A stretch of 64,000 bases of DNA from Paractinoplanes maris. GTDB lineage: Bacteria; Actinomycetota; Actinomycetes; Mycobacteriales; Micromonosporaceae. Within the stretch, counting starts at the first letter, position 1. Each line of letters begins with the position of its first letter. A program made the translations under genes and the position numbers. The notes under the pieces were generated by a model. The model had not been told where the DNA came from. It saw nothing but the letters and a program-made list of their open reading frames with translations, and made no database searches. The stretch covers positions 1 through 64,000 of the forward strand of contig NZ_JALPVL010000016.1 in the NCBI RefSeq assembly GCF_023544465.1. Direction: 5' to 3'. This document shows positions 40,814 to 49,889 of the stretch, piece after piece.

Positions 40814-42421
40814 TCAGTACACGAAGCGTGACACCGCCGCCTGCAGATCGCTGGACATGCGGGACAGCTCCGCCGCGGACCGCTGCGCGTCGCCGACTGA
40901 TTCGGCCGTGGTGCGGGCGTTCTCGGCGACGCTGGTGATGCTCTGGTTGATCTGGCCGGTCGCGTTCGCCGCCTCGCCCACGTTGCGGTTCATCTCGGCG
41001 GTGGTGGCGCTCTGCTCTTCGACAGCCGAGGCGATCGTGGTCGTGTAGTCGCTGATGTGGCCGATGATCGCGCTGATCTCGCCGACCGCCGCGACCGCCT
41101 GGTTGCTGTCGCCCTGAATCGCCTCGACGCGGCGGGCGATGTCCTCGGTCGCGCGCGCTGTCTCCTGCGCGAGGTCCTTGACCTCACCGGCGACGACGGC
41201 GAAACCCTTGCCGGTCTCGCCCGCCCGGGCCGCCTCGATGGTGGCGTTGAGCGCCAGCAGGTTGGTCTGCTCCGCGATCGCCGTGATCACCCGGATGACG
41301 TCGCCGATCTGCCGGCTGGACTCGCCGAGCGTACCGATGGTCTGGTTGGCCGACGCGGTGATCCCGACGGCCTTGCCGACGACCTCGGCCGCGCTGTTGG
41401 CGCTGCGGGCGATCTCGGCGATCGCCGAACCCATCTCCTCCGAACCGGCGGCCACGGTGCTGACGCTCTGGGACACCTCGTCCGACGCCTGCGAGACGAC
41501 CCGTGCCTGCTGCGATGCGGTCGCCGCGCCCTCGCTGATCTGGTTGGCGATGACCGAGGTCTGCTCGGCCGCCGCGGACAGGCTCTGCGCCGCACTGCCG
41601 ACCGAGGCGACGACGTCGCGCGTCTGCTGCTGGGCGATCGCCAGCATCGCGGCCATCTGACCGACCTCATCGCGGCCACGGACGTCGACCTTGGCCGTCA
41701 GGTCGCCGCCGGCCATCGCGGTGAGCGACGCCTTGACCTTGTCGAGCCGCCGGACGATGACCCGGGAGACATAGGCGCCGAGCAGAACCGCGGCCAGCAC
41801 CCCGACGACCAACACGATGATCAGGGTCCGCCGCGCGGACGAAGCCGATTCCCGGCTGTTCACGGCCCGCTGCGCCGCCTCGGCGAGCTGAGCCTCGTTC
41901 TCGGCCTCGACCGCATCGGCCGCCACGGTCATCTGCGGCAGGAACGTCTCCCGGTAGGCGGTCGCGAACCCGGCGACGTCGCGCTTGGTGGCCAACGGGA
42001 TCAACGTGTTCCGGGCCGTGGCGGTCAGGTCCTGGTAAGCCTGCTCGAACGAGTCCACGGTCGCCACGTCGACAGCGCCGGGCCGGTATTCGTCCAGCGC
42101 TGTCTGAAGCAGTCCGTCACGCTCGGCGATCTGCTCGCCCAGCTTCTGCCTGGTCGCCGCCGAGGCCACACCGTACTCAAGATAACGGGACCGGATCGCC
42201 TGCAGTTGCCGCGACATGGCCGCCAGCGACGTCAGCGGCGCGACGTTGTCGGTGTAGAGCGCCTCGTTCTTGCTGCTCAACTCGGAGATCGTGAGCAGCC
42301 CGGTGAGCCCCACCAGAACCGCGGCGAGCGCGGCGATCCCGATGCCGATCTGGATCTTCGTGCGGACCCGCAGGTCGGCGAACCATCCGCCCCGGCCTGC
42401 TGCGCTCCCGGCGTCACCCAT
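40814..42421 (-). CDS. Methyl-accepting chemotaxis protein
   Basis: 535 residues. TM1 about 25-45, an extracytoplasmic 4HB-MCP sensor region to about 195, TM2 about 200-220, a HAMP segment (VIVRRLDKVKASLTAMAGGD) and a cytoplasmic signalling rod. The hairpin tip is EQTNLLALNATIEAARAGE near residue 385. No CheB/CheR-tethering pentapeptide is seen at the C-terminus (SRFVY). Implies a motile stage, as in zoospore-forming actinomycetes. ATG 42421 follows AAGGAG. No che genes are in the window. Confidence 0.93.
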   Translation of the reverse strand: MGDAGSAAGRGGWFADLRVRTKIQIGIGIAALAAVLVGLTGLLTISELSSKNEALYTDNVAPLTSLAAMSRQLQAIRSRYLEYGVASAATRQKLGEQIAERDGLLQTALDEYRPGAVDVATVDSFEQAYQDLTATARNTLIPLATKRDVAGFATAYRETFLPQMTVAADAVEAENEAQLAEAAQRAVNSRESASSARRTLIIVLVVGVLAAVLLGAYVSRVIVRRLDKVKASLTAMAGGDLTAKVDVRGRDEVGQMAAMLAIAQQQTRDVVASVGSAAQSLSAAAEQTSVIANQISEGAATASQQARVVSQASDEVSQSVSTVAAGSEEMGSAIAEIARSANSAAEVVGKAVGITASANQTIGTLGESSRQIGDVIRVITAIAEQTNLLALNATIEAARAGETGKGFAVVAGEVKDLAQETARATEDIARRVEAIQGDSNQAVAAVGEISAIIGHISDYTTTIASAVEEQSATTAEMNRNVGEAANATGQINQSITSVAENARTTAESVGDAQRSAAELSRMSSDLQAAVSRFVY

Positions 42422-42606
42422 GTGGCACTCCTTGCCGATAAGAACCCTCTTCTCCCCCGTCGGTCCGCCGGGCCCAGAACTGAGCCGCTGGGCCATTTCG
42501 GTTCCGCGCGGCGCTCGATGCCCATCGCCGACGCCGATACTCGATCGTGCGGCTCGGGTGAGCAACCGAGTGAACCTCTGGCCGGGGCCGTCCCACTCGA
42601 CGGCTG

Positions 42607-42945
42607 ATCTCAGGCCGGCGACTGCCGCAGCTCTGCCGCGAGGATCGACAAGGCAACGATGAGCTGGTCGCGGAAGTGTGCGGCGTTGCGGCAGGTGGAC
42701 GAGGAGGGACTTAGCGGGGTGCTGCGCTCGACCAGAATGCCGATGGCCGTCCGGTTGTGGGCGCTCATGCTCAGGTCACCATCGCGACCCGCGAGCCCGG
42801 CGTGGTTGCGGTTGACCTCCCTGCTGATTCGTGGACGGCGCCCGGCCCAGCAGCTCGGCGATGCCCGGATCGAGCTGCCGGCTCGGCGCTCATCGGCGAT
42901 GGTGATGCGCTCATCCTCGGACGGGTAGCGGACGAAGACAGCCAC
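42607..42945 (-). pseudogene. IS30-family transposase relic
   Basis: The minus-strand reading contains RITIADERRAGSSIRA and RISREVNRN, matching the N-terminal HTH of IS30 transposases (usually STISREVxRN). It then jumps to RDGDLSMSAHNRTAIGILV, which matches the DDE start WEGDLIxGKxNRSAIGTLVER. About 150 residues between them and all of the C-terminus are lost. No terminal inverted repeats were found. The element is dead. Confidence 0.75.
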
Positions 42946-43055
42946 TTCGGCGCTGCGATCGGCGGGTGGACCCGGGATTCCCCGTCCGCGCTGCTGACCG
43001 GTCCGGCCAGTTCCGATCGCCCCGCGCGCGGCCAGTCCCGATCGCGCCGCGCGGG

Positions 43056-43095
43056 GTCGGATCGGCCGCGCGGGGGTCGGATCGGCCGCGCGGGG
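43056..43095. repeat. Perfect 20-bp tandem duplication
   Basis: GTCGGATCGGCCGCGCGGGG at 43056-43075 and again at 43076-43095, with a degenerate copy just before. It lies upstream of the G-quadruplex motif. Confidence 0.9.
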
Positions 43096-43113
43096 GCCCG
43101 CGTGGTGCCGCGT

Positions 43114-43136
43114 GGGGTTGGGGTTGGGGCGTGGGG
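43114..43136 (+). other. G-quadruplex motif (four G4 tracts)
   Basis: Four runs of four G at 43114, 43120, 43126 and 43133 with loops TT, TT and CGT. The short loops and long G runs predict a very stable parallel quadruplex on the + strand. Noncoding. Confidence 0.8.
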
Positions 43137-43307
43137 CTCACGCAGGTCGCCCGGGTGGGGTGAGCGTTTCGGGCGCGCCAGCGCCCTGCTCGCCCCGCCC
43201 GGGCCCTCGGCGTGAGCAGCGATCCGCACCCACCACCCCGCCACGACGTCCTGCATTTGACGTTGCGGTTGATGTTGCACTTGACCAGCCGACGTCGATG
43301 AAGGACG

Positions 43308-43766
43308 TCAGCTGATTTTCAGCAGATAGGCGTCCAGAGCGGCATACGACTGCTCGGCGCCACCCTCCATCCCCGACTCGATCATGCCGTCGCGGTCGGC
43401 CTGGGAGTCGAAGGTGGACGTGGAGGTCACCGTGGTCTTGCCGTCCTCCTCGGTGAAGACGTACTGCTCGGTGAGGATGTGGCCGGCCATCGGCTCGTAT
43501 TCGAAGGTCCACGTGAAGCTGTGGGGCGCGTCGATGGCCTTGATCTCGCCGCGGAAGGCGTGCTCGCTGCCGTCGGCGGTCTCGACGAAACGCCACTTGC
43601 CGCCGACGGTGAAGTCGATGTCGACGTCGAGCGGGTTGCCGCGGCCCCACCACTGGCGGATGTGCTCGGGCTGGGTGTGGCAGGCCCAGACGAGCTCGCG
43701 CGGCGCGGCGAAACTGCGGCTCATGACCAGCGTGGTGTCGGTGGGGGTCTGGATGTTGATGCTCAT
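43308..43766 (-). CDS. SRPBCC/AHSA1-family protein (cassette 2)
   Basis: 152 residues: MSRSFAAPRELVWACHTQPE, RQWWGRGNPLDVDIDFTVGG and AFRGEIKAIDAPHSFTWTF, the AHSA1 pattern. ATG 43766 overlaps the ArsR stop as ATGA (43763-43766). Only moderately like the first cassette protein at 39003, so this is probably not a recent duplication. Ligand unknown. Confidence 0.87.
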   Translation of the reverse strand: MSINIQTPTDTTLVMSRSFAAPRELVWACHTQPEHIRQWWGRGNPLDVDIDFTVGGKWRFVETADGSEHAFRGEIKAIDAPHSFTWTFEYEPMAGHILTEQYVFTEEDGKTTVTSTSTFDSQADRDGMIESGMEGGAEQSYAALDAYLLKIS

Positions 43767-44104
43767 GATTCCTCCTGAGTCGACGGCTGCTGCAGCCGGC
43801 CGAGGTAGTCGTCGAGTGCGTCGTAGCGCTCTTCCCACAACCGTTCGTATTGCGCCGCCCAGTCGGCGACCGAGCGCACCTGGGCGGGGACGATGCGGCA
43901 CCAGCGCCGCTGCGCCTCGCGGGTGCGGACGATCAGGCCGGCCGTCTCGAGCACGTTGAGGTGTTTGGAGACGGCTTGAGCAGTGATGGGGAAGTCGGCG
44001 GCCAGCTCCCCCGCGGTCGCGTCGCCCGTGGCGAGCCGGGCGAGGATCGCGCGGCGCGTGGGGTCGGCGAGGGCGGCGAAGACACCGTCGATGGGATCCG
44101 GCAT
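43763..44104 (-). CDS. ArsR-family regulator (cassette 2)
   Basis: 113 residues with winged HTH: FAALADPTRRAILARLATGD and ITAQAVSKHLNVLETAGL. No metal-binding cysteines. ATG 44104 follows AGGTGG, and a GTG three codons upstream is less likely. A perfect palindrome GTTTATAAAC lies 12 bases upstream and is probably its own operator. Co-transcribed with the SRPBCC gene. Confidence 0.88.
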   Translation of the reverse strand: MPDPIDGVFAALADPTRRAILARLATGDATAGELAADFPITAQAVSKHLNVLETAGLIVRTREAQRRWCRIVPAQVRSVADWAAQYERLWEERYDALDDYLGRLQQPSTQEES

Positions 44105-44116
44105 GACAACCACCTG

Positions 44117-44126
44117 GTTTATAAAC
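44117..44126. promoter_or_regulatory. ArsR operator candidate
   Basis: GTTTATAAAC, a perfect 10-bp palindrome in otherwise GC-rich DNA. It overlaps the likely -10 region of the leftward ArsR cassette, a classical autoregulation position. Confidence 0.6.
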
Positions 44127-44161
44127 TGATGGGTTGAACAGTACGCCGGATCGCCAGGATG

Positions 44162-45448
44162 TCAAACCCCGGACGGGTACGTCTCCAGTTCGTGCGTGTC
44201 CACGTGAAGCGGATGCAGCGGACGCAGGGCCCGGGTCTCGTCGAACCACAGGAAGGCGTCGTAGCGGTCGCCGAGCACCGACGGCACATAGTTGCCGAGC
44301 TGTTCCTGCTCGGGGCGGTAGACGACGCCGATCGCGCGGTGCGGCAGCGCGTCGACCAGCAGGTCGGGACGCTCGCCGAGCGGCGGGAAGACGAACAGCG
44401 CTTGCGGCGGCGCGGTGGCGTGCAGGATGTCCTCGAGCGAGCCGGGACGGCCGGGGGGCACGGGCAGTTGGGTCATCGCCCCGCCCCACGTGCGGCCGGC
44501 GATGACCGAGCCGCGATGGCTGCCCATGCCGACCAGCACGACCTGGCCGGCGCCGAAGCGCTCGCGGGCCAGCGACCCGATCGTCACCTCGCCGAGCGCG
44601 GCCTGATCGGTGGCCCGGGCGTCGCCGACGTGCGTGTTGTGGGCCCAGACGACCGCGCGGGAGCCGTCGCCGTAGTGGTCGAGCAGCCGGGCCAGGGTGG
44701 CATCCATGTGGCGGTCGCGCACGTTCCACGCGTCCGGGCCGCCCCGGACCATCGCGCGGTAGTAGTGCTCGGCGCCCGCGACCACCTCGGCGTTCTGCCG
44801 GACCGGCAGGTCGCGGCCGCGCAGGTCGAGGAGCATGCGGACGACGTCGTCCTCGCAGCTCGCCCGCAGGAACTTCGTCGCCCACGCGTAGGACTGCGGA
44901 TCCTCGGAGTACGCGGCCAGGCAGTGATAGGCGGCCAGAGCGGAGTCGACTTGCTCGGGGTCGTGCTCGCGCAGCCAGGTCAGGATCTCGCGCAGCGACT
45001 CCCACATCGAATAGACGTCGAGCCCGTGGAAGCCCGCTTTCCGGTCGGTCGAGGCGTTGTGGCCGCGCAGCCAGTCGGCGAAGTCGGCGACCTCCTCGTT
45101 GGCCCACATCCAGGTCGGCCACCGTTCGTAACCGAGCAGGGCCTCGATCGGTGTCGCGCCGGAGCCCCGGACGGACGCGTCGACCCGCTCGCAGTCCGGC
45201 CAGTCCCCCTCGACGGCGACGAAGGAGAAACCACGCTCCGCGATCAGCCGCCGGGTCAGCGCCTGACGCCAGACGTAGTACTCGTGGGTGCCGTGGCTGG
45301 CTTCGCCGATCATCACGACCCGGGCGTCGCCCACCCGGTCGAGCAGGACGTCCAGGTCCCCGTCGTCGACCAGGGGCCGGGCGATCGCCGCGACCTCATC
45401 CCCGTACCGGTGCATGGGGACGAGGTACCCCGGGACGATTTTTCCCAT
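44162..45448 (-). CDS. Erythromycin esterase-family protein
   Basis: About 428 residues. Family motifs: VVMIGEASHGTHEYYVWR (active-site histidine and glutamate region), FVAVEGDWPDCERVD, GFHGLDVYSMWESL, VVWAHNTHVGDAR and GMGSHRGSVIAG. In Ere proteins these residues open macrolide lactones; most chromosomal relatives, including succinoglycan biosynthesis-like ones, have unknown substrates, so resistance should not be assumed. The start is uncertain: ATG 45448 (MGKIVPG) is used, ATG 45415 or 45526 are possible. Stands alone, leftward. Confidence 0.8.
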   Translation of the reverse strand: MGKIVPGYLVPMHRYGDEVAAIARPLVDDGDLDVLLDRVGDARVVMIGEASHGTHEYYVWRQALTRRLIAERGFSFVAVEGDWPDCERVDASVRGSGATPIEALLGYERWPTWMWANEEVADFADWLRGHNASTDRKAGFHGLDVYSMWESLREILTWLREHDPEQVDSALAAYHCLAAYSEDPQSYAWATKFLRASCEDDVVRMLLDLRGRDLPVRQNAEVVAGAEHYYRAMVRGGPDAWNVRDRHMDATLARLLDHYGDGSRAVVWAHNTHVGDARATDQAALGEVTIGSLARERFGAGQVVLVGMGSHRGSVIAGRTWGGAMTQLPVPPGRPGSLEDILHATAPPQALFVFPPLGERPDLLVDALPHRAIGVVYRPEQEQLGNYVPSVLGDRYDAFLWFDETRALRPLHPLHVDTHELETYPSGV

Positions 45449-45605
45449 ACGTCGGACTTTCGCCCGGCGGATCTCAGGCCGCGATCGCGACCCAGGGGGC
45501 GGCTCATGGAGATCTTCATGCCTCATCGATCATCACGCCATTACGTACGGTTAAAGTCCGGTATCGACTGATCGAAAGGGGCTGATATGGCGTATGTTCT
45601 GCTAC

Positions 45606-45622
45606 CGGTCCACCGTGGACCG
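45606..45622. promoter_or_regulatory. 17-bp palindrome upstream of the lectin-domain gene
   Basis: CGGTCCACCGTGGACCG is fully symmetric around one central base and lies 20 bases before the start codon at 45642. It could be an operator or an RNA hairpin over the leader. Confidence 0.4.
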
Positions 45623-45641
45623 CGATCTTCATAGGGGAGCC

Positions 45642-46559
45642 ATGGCCGAGGACGAGAAGCGCGACGATCCCGTGCTGGTGCGGCCGTACGTGAAGGCGGT
45701 CGCCGAAGCCGAGCGGGCGCCCGACGAGCAGCCGGAGACCTGGCCCGACGAGGCCGCGCTCCCGGTCGAGGAGGACGACACCCTCGTCCAGCCGGCCGTC
45801 GAGGACGAGGCTCCCGCGCCCCGCAAGTCCCGGCTCACGCTGCACCCCATGGCCCGGGCCGGGATCTTCGCCGGCGGCGTCGTGGTCGCCCTCGGCGTGG
45901 TCGGCTACCTGGTCTTCGGTCCGGCCGCCGATCCCGAGCTGCCGCGGCCGGGCGTCGCGCTGCCCGCGGCCCCGGGTCAGGCGCCGCTCGACCAGATCCG
46001 CAGCGTCGCGCCGTCCGCACCGGCCTCAGCCGGCGCGTCGGCGAGCACTTCCCCCAGCGCGTCGATCTCGGCCTCGGTCCCGGTCTCGGCCGGCGCGTCA
46101 CTGCAACCGCTGGTGCCGGTCGTCCCGAGCGGCTCCGCGGCCCCGCCGACGAGCGCCACTCCGCCGGCCGCCGATCCGACGCTCGTCCCGCCCGCGTCCG
46201 ATCGCACCGGCAAGATCACCTCGGCCGGCGGCCGCTGCCTGGCCCGGGGCGGGCTGTTCGGCGGGAACGGCAGCCCGGTGCAGGTGAGCACCTGCATGGC
46301 GGTGTCGGCGCAGACCTTCACCCTGGCCACCGACGGCACGCTCAAGGTGGGCGACAAGTGCGCCCAGTCGACCGGCGACAACACTGTGCGGATCGCCGGC
46401 TGCGGCGAGGGCGACGCCGGTCAGTGGCGCTCCGGGCCGGACGGCACGCTGATCAACGCGTCCGGCGGCGGCTGCCTGACCGACCCGGGCCGGCTGGGCG
46501 GCACGACCACCGTCAGCGCGTGCTCGGGCGACACGACCCAGAACTGGTCGCTGCCCTAG
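45642..46559 (+). CDS. Membrane-anchored protein with ricin-type (beta-trefoil) lectin domain
   Basis: 305 residues. An acidic cytoplasmic N-terminus (about 1-70, many Glu/Asp/Pro), one membrane helix (about 72-92), an extracellular Ala/Ser/Pro linker (about 95-190) and a C-terminal domain with GRCLARGG, GGCLTDPG and TQNWSLP, the QxW-like pattern of ricin B lectins. It probably binds sugar on the cell surface. ATG 45642 follows GGGGAGCC. Its end overlaps the convergent GGDEF gene by 47 bases. Confidence 0.75.
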   Translation: MAEDEKRDDPVLVRPYVKAVAEAERAPDEQPETWPDEAALPVEEDDTLVQPAVEDEAPAPRKSRLTLHPMARAGIFAGGVVVALGVVGYLVFGPAADPELPRPGVALPAAPGQAPLDQIRSVAPSAPASAGASASTSPSASISASVPVSAGASLQPLVPVVPSGSAAPPTSATPPAADPTLVPPASDRTGKITSAGGRCLARGGLFGGNGSPVQVSTCMAVSAQTFTLATDGTLKVGDKCAQSTGDNTVRIAGCGEGDAGQWRSGPDGTLINASGGGCLTDPGRLGGTTTVSACSGDTTQNWSLP

Positions 46560-48402
46560 GACGCCTCTGCTTCGCCTGGTACATGGCCGCGTCGGCCTCG
46601 CGCAGCAGGTCCTCCGGGCCGGCGTCGCCGCCGCGGCTGAGGGCGACGCCGATGCTCACGCCGACCGAGACCCGGCCGCCGTCGATCAGGTAGGGCTCGG
46701 TCAGCCGGGCGGCGATGGTGTCGCGCACCAGCTTCTCGGCCCCCTCGGCGGGCAAGCCGTCGAGCAGCACCACGAACTCGTCGCCGCCGAGGCGGGCCAC
46801 CGTGTCCGACTCCCGCAACAGGGCGGTCAGCCGCTGCGCCACCTCGATGAGCAGCACGTCACCGGCCGCGTGGCCCAGGGAGTCGTTCACCGCCTTGAAG
46901 CCGTTGAGGTCGAGCAGCAGGACGGCGAAGCGGTGCCCGGCCTTGCGGGTGGCCCGCAGCCCGGCCTGACGCAGCCGGTCGGCCAGCAGCACCCGGTTGG
47001 GCAGGCCGGTGAGCGGGTCGTGCAGTGCCGCGTCGCGCAGTCGCTGCTCCTGCTCGCGCAGCGCGGCCACCATCGCGCGGCGGTCGAGGGCGGCGGACAG
47101 CAGCGCGCCCGACTGGTTCATCATCTCGCTGCCGGGTGGGGTGCTCTGCTGGATGTGGCCGACCGCGGCGAGCATCCCCCAGTCGCGGGTGGCGCTGCGC
47201 ACCGGCACCACGAAGACGGCTTCGCCGGCCATGCCGTCGGCCAGCTCGAACAGCTCCGGCGGCGGGAACTCACTGACCGGCATCGTGGCGCCGGCCGATT
47301 CACGCCCGGCCGGGTACTCGCCCTCGATGCACAGCTCGGTGTCCAGCGCCGGCACCGCGCCGTCCCGCCACAGGCCGAGCGAGCCGGCGAAGGCCGTGGT
47401 GCGCTTGAGCCAGCCGAGTTCGCGCGGGTCGTGGTCGTGCGCGCCGAGCAGGTCGATGCCCAGCTCGTGCTGGATGTTCAGCGTCTGCTGGAGGCTGCAG
47501 ACCTGGTCGAACAGGTATCGGGTCAGATCCTCGGTGATCGGCAGGCCACTCGGCGGACAGCCGCACGAGTCGCGCCGCACGAAGGTGGTCGGCACCCGGC
47601 GTACGGCCGGGGTCGCGCCCGCCTGGGCCCGGAGCTCGGCCAGCAGCCGGATCGCGGCCGCGCCGATCAGGTCCGAGGGCTGGCGCACGGTGGAGAGGCT
47701 GGGCCTCATGTACATGGCGCCGGCCAGGTCGTCGAAGCCGATCACCGCGAGGTCCCCGGGAACCCGGCGGCCGAGCCCGGTCACACGGCGGATCAGACCT
47801 ATCGCGTTGCGGTCGGTGCCGCAGACCACTGCCGTGGCCGGCCGGCTCGAGGCGGACAGCAGTCCGGCGGCCAGCTCACCGCCGCTCTCGTGGTTGTCGC
47901 CGGCGTCGAGCAGCAGGTCCGGCGGCGGGGTCAGGCCGTGCTCGATCAGCGCGCTCTCGTAGCCCTGGAGCCTTTCCCGCACGTCGTGGTGGGCGAGGTG
48001 CCCGGCGAACGCTATCCGCTCGTGACCGTGCTCGATCAGGTGGACGACCGCGGCCCGGACCCCGCCGCTGTTGTCGGCGAAGACGGCGGAGCAGCCCGCC
48101 ATCTCGTGACCGATCGTCACCACCGGCAGGCCGGCGGCGAGGGCCGACTGCGCGTACGACTCGGAGACCGCCCCGGCCACCACGAGAACCCCGGCCAGGT
48201 GGCCCCAGGCGACCGGCCGGCGGTAGTCGGGAATCCCGCTGCGGTCGGCGTTGTACGAGCCCGGGTCGAGGGTCTGCAGCGCGAGCAGCCGGTCGCCCCG
48301 GGACACGGCGGCCCGGTTCGCCCCGGAGATGATGGTCCCGTAGTAATCGCCCCCGACGAAGGGCGACAGGACACCGAACGTACGACCCCCCACGGCCGCC
48401 AT
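46513..48402 (-). CDS. LacI-like sensor domain fused to a GGDEF diguanylate cyclase
   Basis: 629 residues, no membrane segment. Residues about 5-290 resemble the ligand-binding domain of LacI regulators (FGVLSPFVGGDYYGTIISG, VVTIGHE, VIGFDDL, STVRQPSDLIG) without the DNA-binding HTH. A middle region (about 300-455) precedes a GGDEF domain (DPLTGLPNR to AMYQAK) with RLGGDEF, and RESD five residues before it as an intact inhibitory I-site. Likely makes c-di-GMP in response to a small molecule, perhaps a sugar. ATG 48402 follows GGGAG, 11 bases after the phosphatase stop. Confidence 0.85.
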   Translation of the reverse strand: MAAVGGRTFGVLSPFVGGDYYGTIISGANRAAVSRGDRLLALQTLDPGSYNADRSGIPDYRRPVAWGHLAGVLVVAGAVSESYAQSALAAGLPVVTIGHEMAGCSAVFADNSGGVRAAVVHLIEHGHERIAFAGHLAHHDVRERLQGYESALIEHGLTPPPDLLLDAGDNHESGGELAAGLLSASSRPATAVVCGTDRNAIGLIRRVTGLGRRVPGDLAVIGFDDLAGAMYMRPSLSTVRQPSDLIGAAAIRLLAELRAQAGATPAVRRVPTTFVRRDSCGCPPSGLPITEDLTRYLFDQVCSLQQTLNIQHELGIDLLGAHDHDPRELGWLKRTTAFAGSLGLWRDGAVPALDTELCIEGEYPAGRESAGATMPVSEFPPPELFELADGMAGEAVFVVPVRSATRDWGMLAAVGHIQQSTPPGSEMMNQSGALLSAALDRRAMVAALREQEQRLRDAALHDPLTGLPNRVLLADRLRQAGLRATRKAGHRFAVLLLDLNGFKAVNDSLGHAAGDVLLIEVAQRLTALLRESDTVARLGGDEFVVLLDGLPAEGAEKLVRDTIAARLTEPYLIDGGRVSVGVSIGVALSRGGDAGPEDLLREADAAMYQAKQRRPRAATSSGSCRPSTR

Positions 48403-48413
48403 GATCTCCCGAA

Positions 48414-49889
48414 TCAGGCGTTCCAGGTGGTAGATGCGAGATATCGCCGCAGGTCCTGGGTTTTTCCGGTAACCGGCCGGGCGGCCAGGATGCACGTGTC
48501 GTCGTCGGGGTTGGTCTGGCGCAGGCGCGCCAGGAGCTGGGCCAGCGGCTGACCGGGCGAGGCCCGCACGGCCTCGTCGACCGTGGCGATCACCGAGGCC
48601 AGGCCGTCGTCGGGCCCGCGCCGGCGGTGCTCGACCAGCCCGTCGGTGTAGAGCAGCAGGACGTCGCCGATGTGGAAGCCGAGCCGGGCCGTGGCATAGG
48701 TGGCGTCGTCGACGACGCCCAGCATCGGGCCCGCCGGACGCTCCAGCGGGGCCGTGCGGCCACCGCGGCTCAGCAGCGGCGGCGGGTGACCGGCCTGGGC
48801 CCAGACGATCTCGTTGCGGTTCGGGTCGAAACGGGCCACCACGGCGGTGGAGGCCAGCTCGGGTGTCTCCCGGGCCAGCTCGCAGGTCAGCGTGTTGAGG
48901 TGCCGCAGCAGCTCGGCCGGGCAGCTCGTGGTGACGGCCAGCGCGCGCAGGGCGTGCCGCAGCTGGGCCATGGTGGTGGCCGCCTGGGTGCCGTGCCCGG
49001 CCACGTCGCCCACGGCCAGCAGCACCGAGCCGTCCCGCAGCTCGGCCGCGTGGAACCAGTCGCCGCCGACCAGGCTCTCCTGCCCGGCCGGCAGATAGCG
49101 CAGGGCCACCTTGAGTCCGGGGAGCACGAGCGGGCCGTCGGGGATGGGCAGGATGATCCGCTGCAGCCGGCCGGCCAGCTCGTGCTCGGCGGCCAGGCTG
49201 CGGCGCTGCTCGACGAGCTCGCGCTCGACCTCGGCCAGCCGCTCGGCCCCGGCCTCCTGCGCGGTGATGTCCTGCACGATGCCGTAGACGCGCAGCGGGC
49301 GGCCGTCGGCGTCCCGGCTCGCGTCGGCCACCGTGCGCAGGTGCTTGATCCGCCCGTTGACCCGGATCCGGGTGACCAGGTCGACCCGGTCGCCCCGGGC
49401 GAGCTGGGCCTTGGCCGCGGCCCGCAGCGGTTCGTCCTCGGCCAGGGCGTTCGGGTCGGCGCCCGGAACGAGCGGGCCGAGCCGCGGGTCGCGCTCGTAG
49501 ATGCGGTAGAGCTGGTCGGACCAGAAGATCTCGCCGGTGATCAGATCCCACTCGCCCCAGCCCAGGTTGCCGAGGCGCTCGGTACTGGCCAGCCGGTCGG
49601 CGATGCCGCCGATCTGCTGCGGTACCCGGACGGTGTCGAAACCCGGGATCGAGCTGTCGGCGTCGGCCACGTCGAGCATGCGGATCACCCCGGTCGCGAC
49701 CTCGAGCAGGCCGCGGTCCTCTTCGGCGGCCATCCGCAGCAGGTGGCGGTGGGCGTCGGCCAGACGGCATCGGGCCCGGCCGGCGAGCAGGCCGACGGCA
49801 CGCTCGATCGTGAGGCGGCCCGCCTCACCGGCTGCGGCCGGTGCGCTCGGGCGGGGGGTTTCCACCGCCGCCGCGTACGCCTGTGCCAC
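48414..49889 (-). CDS. ANTAR-PAS-SpoIIE (PP2C) signalling phosphatase
   Basis: 491 residues. An ANTAR-like segment (about 25-75; IERAVGLLAGRARC), a PAS domain (about 95-215, ending VYGIVQDITAQE), a short coiled region, then a SpoIIE phosphatase (about 245-480) with metal residues in GGDWFHA, GDVAGHGT, YTDGLVE and DDDTCIL. Such enzymes dephosphorylate anti-sigma antagonists; the STAS protein at 56215 is a possible but distant target. GTG 49889 follows GGGGAGG. First gene of an operon with the diguanylate cyclase. Confidence 0.88.
   Translation of the reverse strand: MAQAYAAAVETPRPSAPAAAGEAGRLTIERAVGLLAGRARCRLADAHRHLLRMAAEEDRGLLEVATGVIRMLDVADADSSIPGFDTVRVPQQIGGIADRLASTERLGNLGWGEWDLITGEIFWSDQLYRIYERDPRLGPLVPGADPNALAEDEPLRAAAKAQLARGDRVDLVTRIRVNGRIKHLRTVADASRDADGRPLRVYGIVQDITAQEAGAERLAEVERELVEQRRSLAAEHELAGRLQRIILPIPDGPLVLPGLKVALRYLPAGQESLVGGDWFHAAELRDGSVLLAVGDVAGHGTQAATTMAQLRHALRALAVTTSCPAELLRHLNTLTCELARETPELASTAVVARFDPNRNEIVWAQAGHPPPLLSRGGRTAPLERPAGPMLGVVDDATYATARLGFHIGDVLLLYTDGLVEHRRRGPDDGLASVIATVDEAVRASPGQPLAQLLARLRQTNPDDDTCILAARPVTGKTQDLRRYLASTTWNA

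Larger units (their letters stand above)
42946..43307. other. Gene-free G-rich region next to the IS30 relic
   Basis: About 360 bases between the transposase relic and the second SRPBCC gene. It contains low-complexity CGCGCGGGG sequence, a 20-bp tandem duplication and a G-quadruplex motif. No ORF here shows a protein family or a good ribosome site. Confidence 0.5.

Noticed and set aside
44162..45448. Macrolide resistance gene
   Set aside because: It belongs to the erythromycin esterase family, but most chromosomal homologues have no shown role in resistance, and there is no mobile or antibiotic context.
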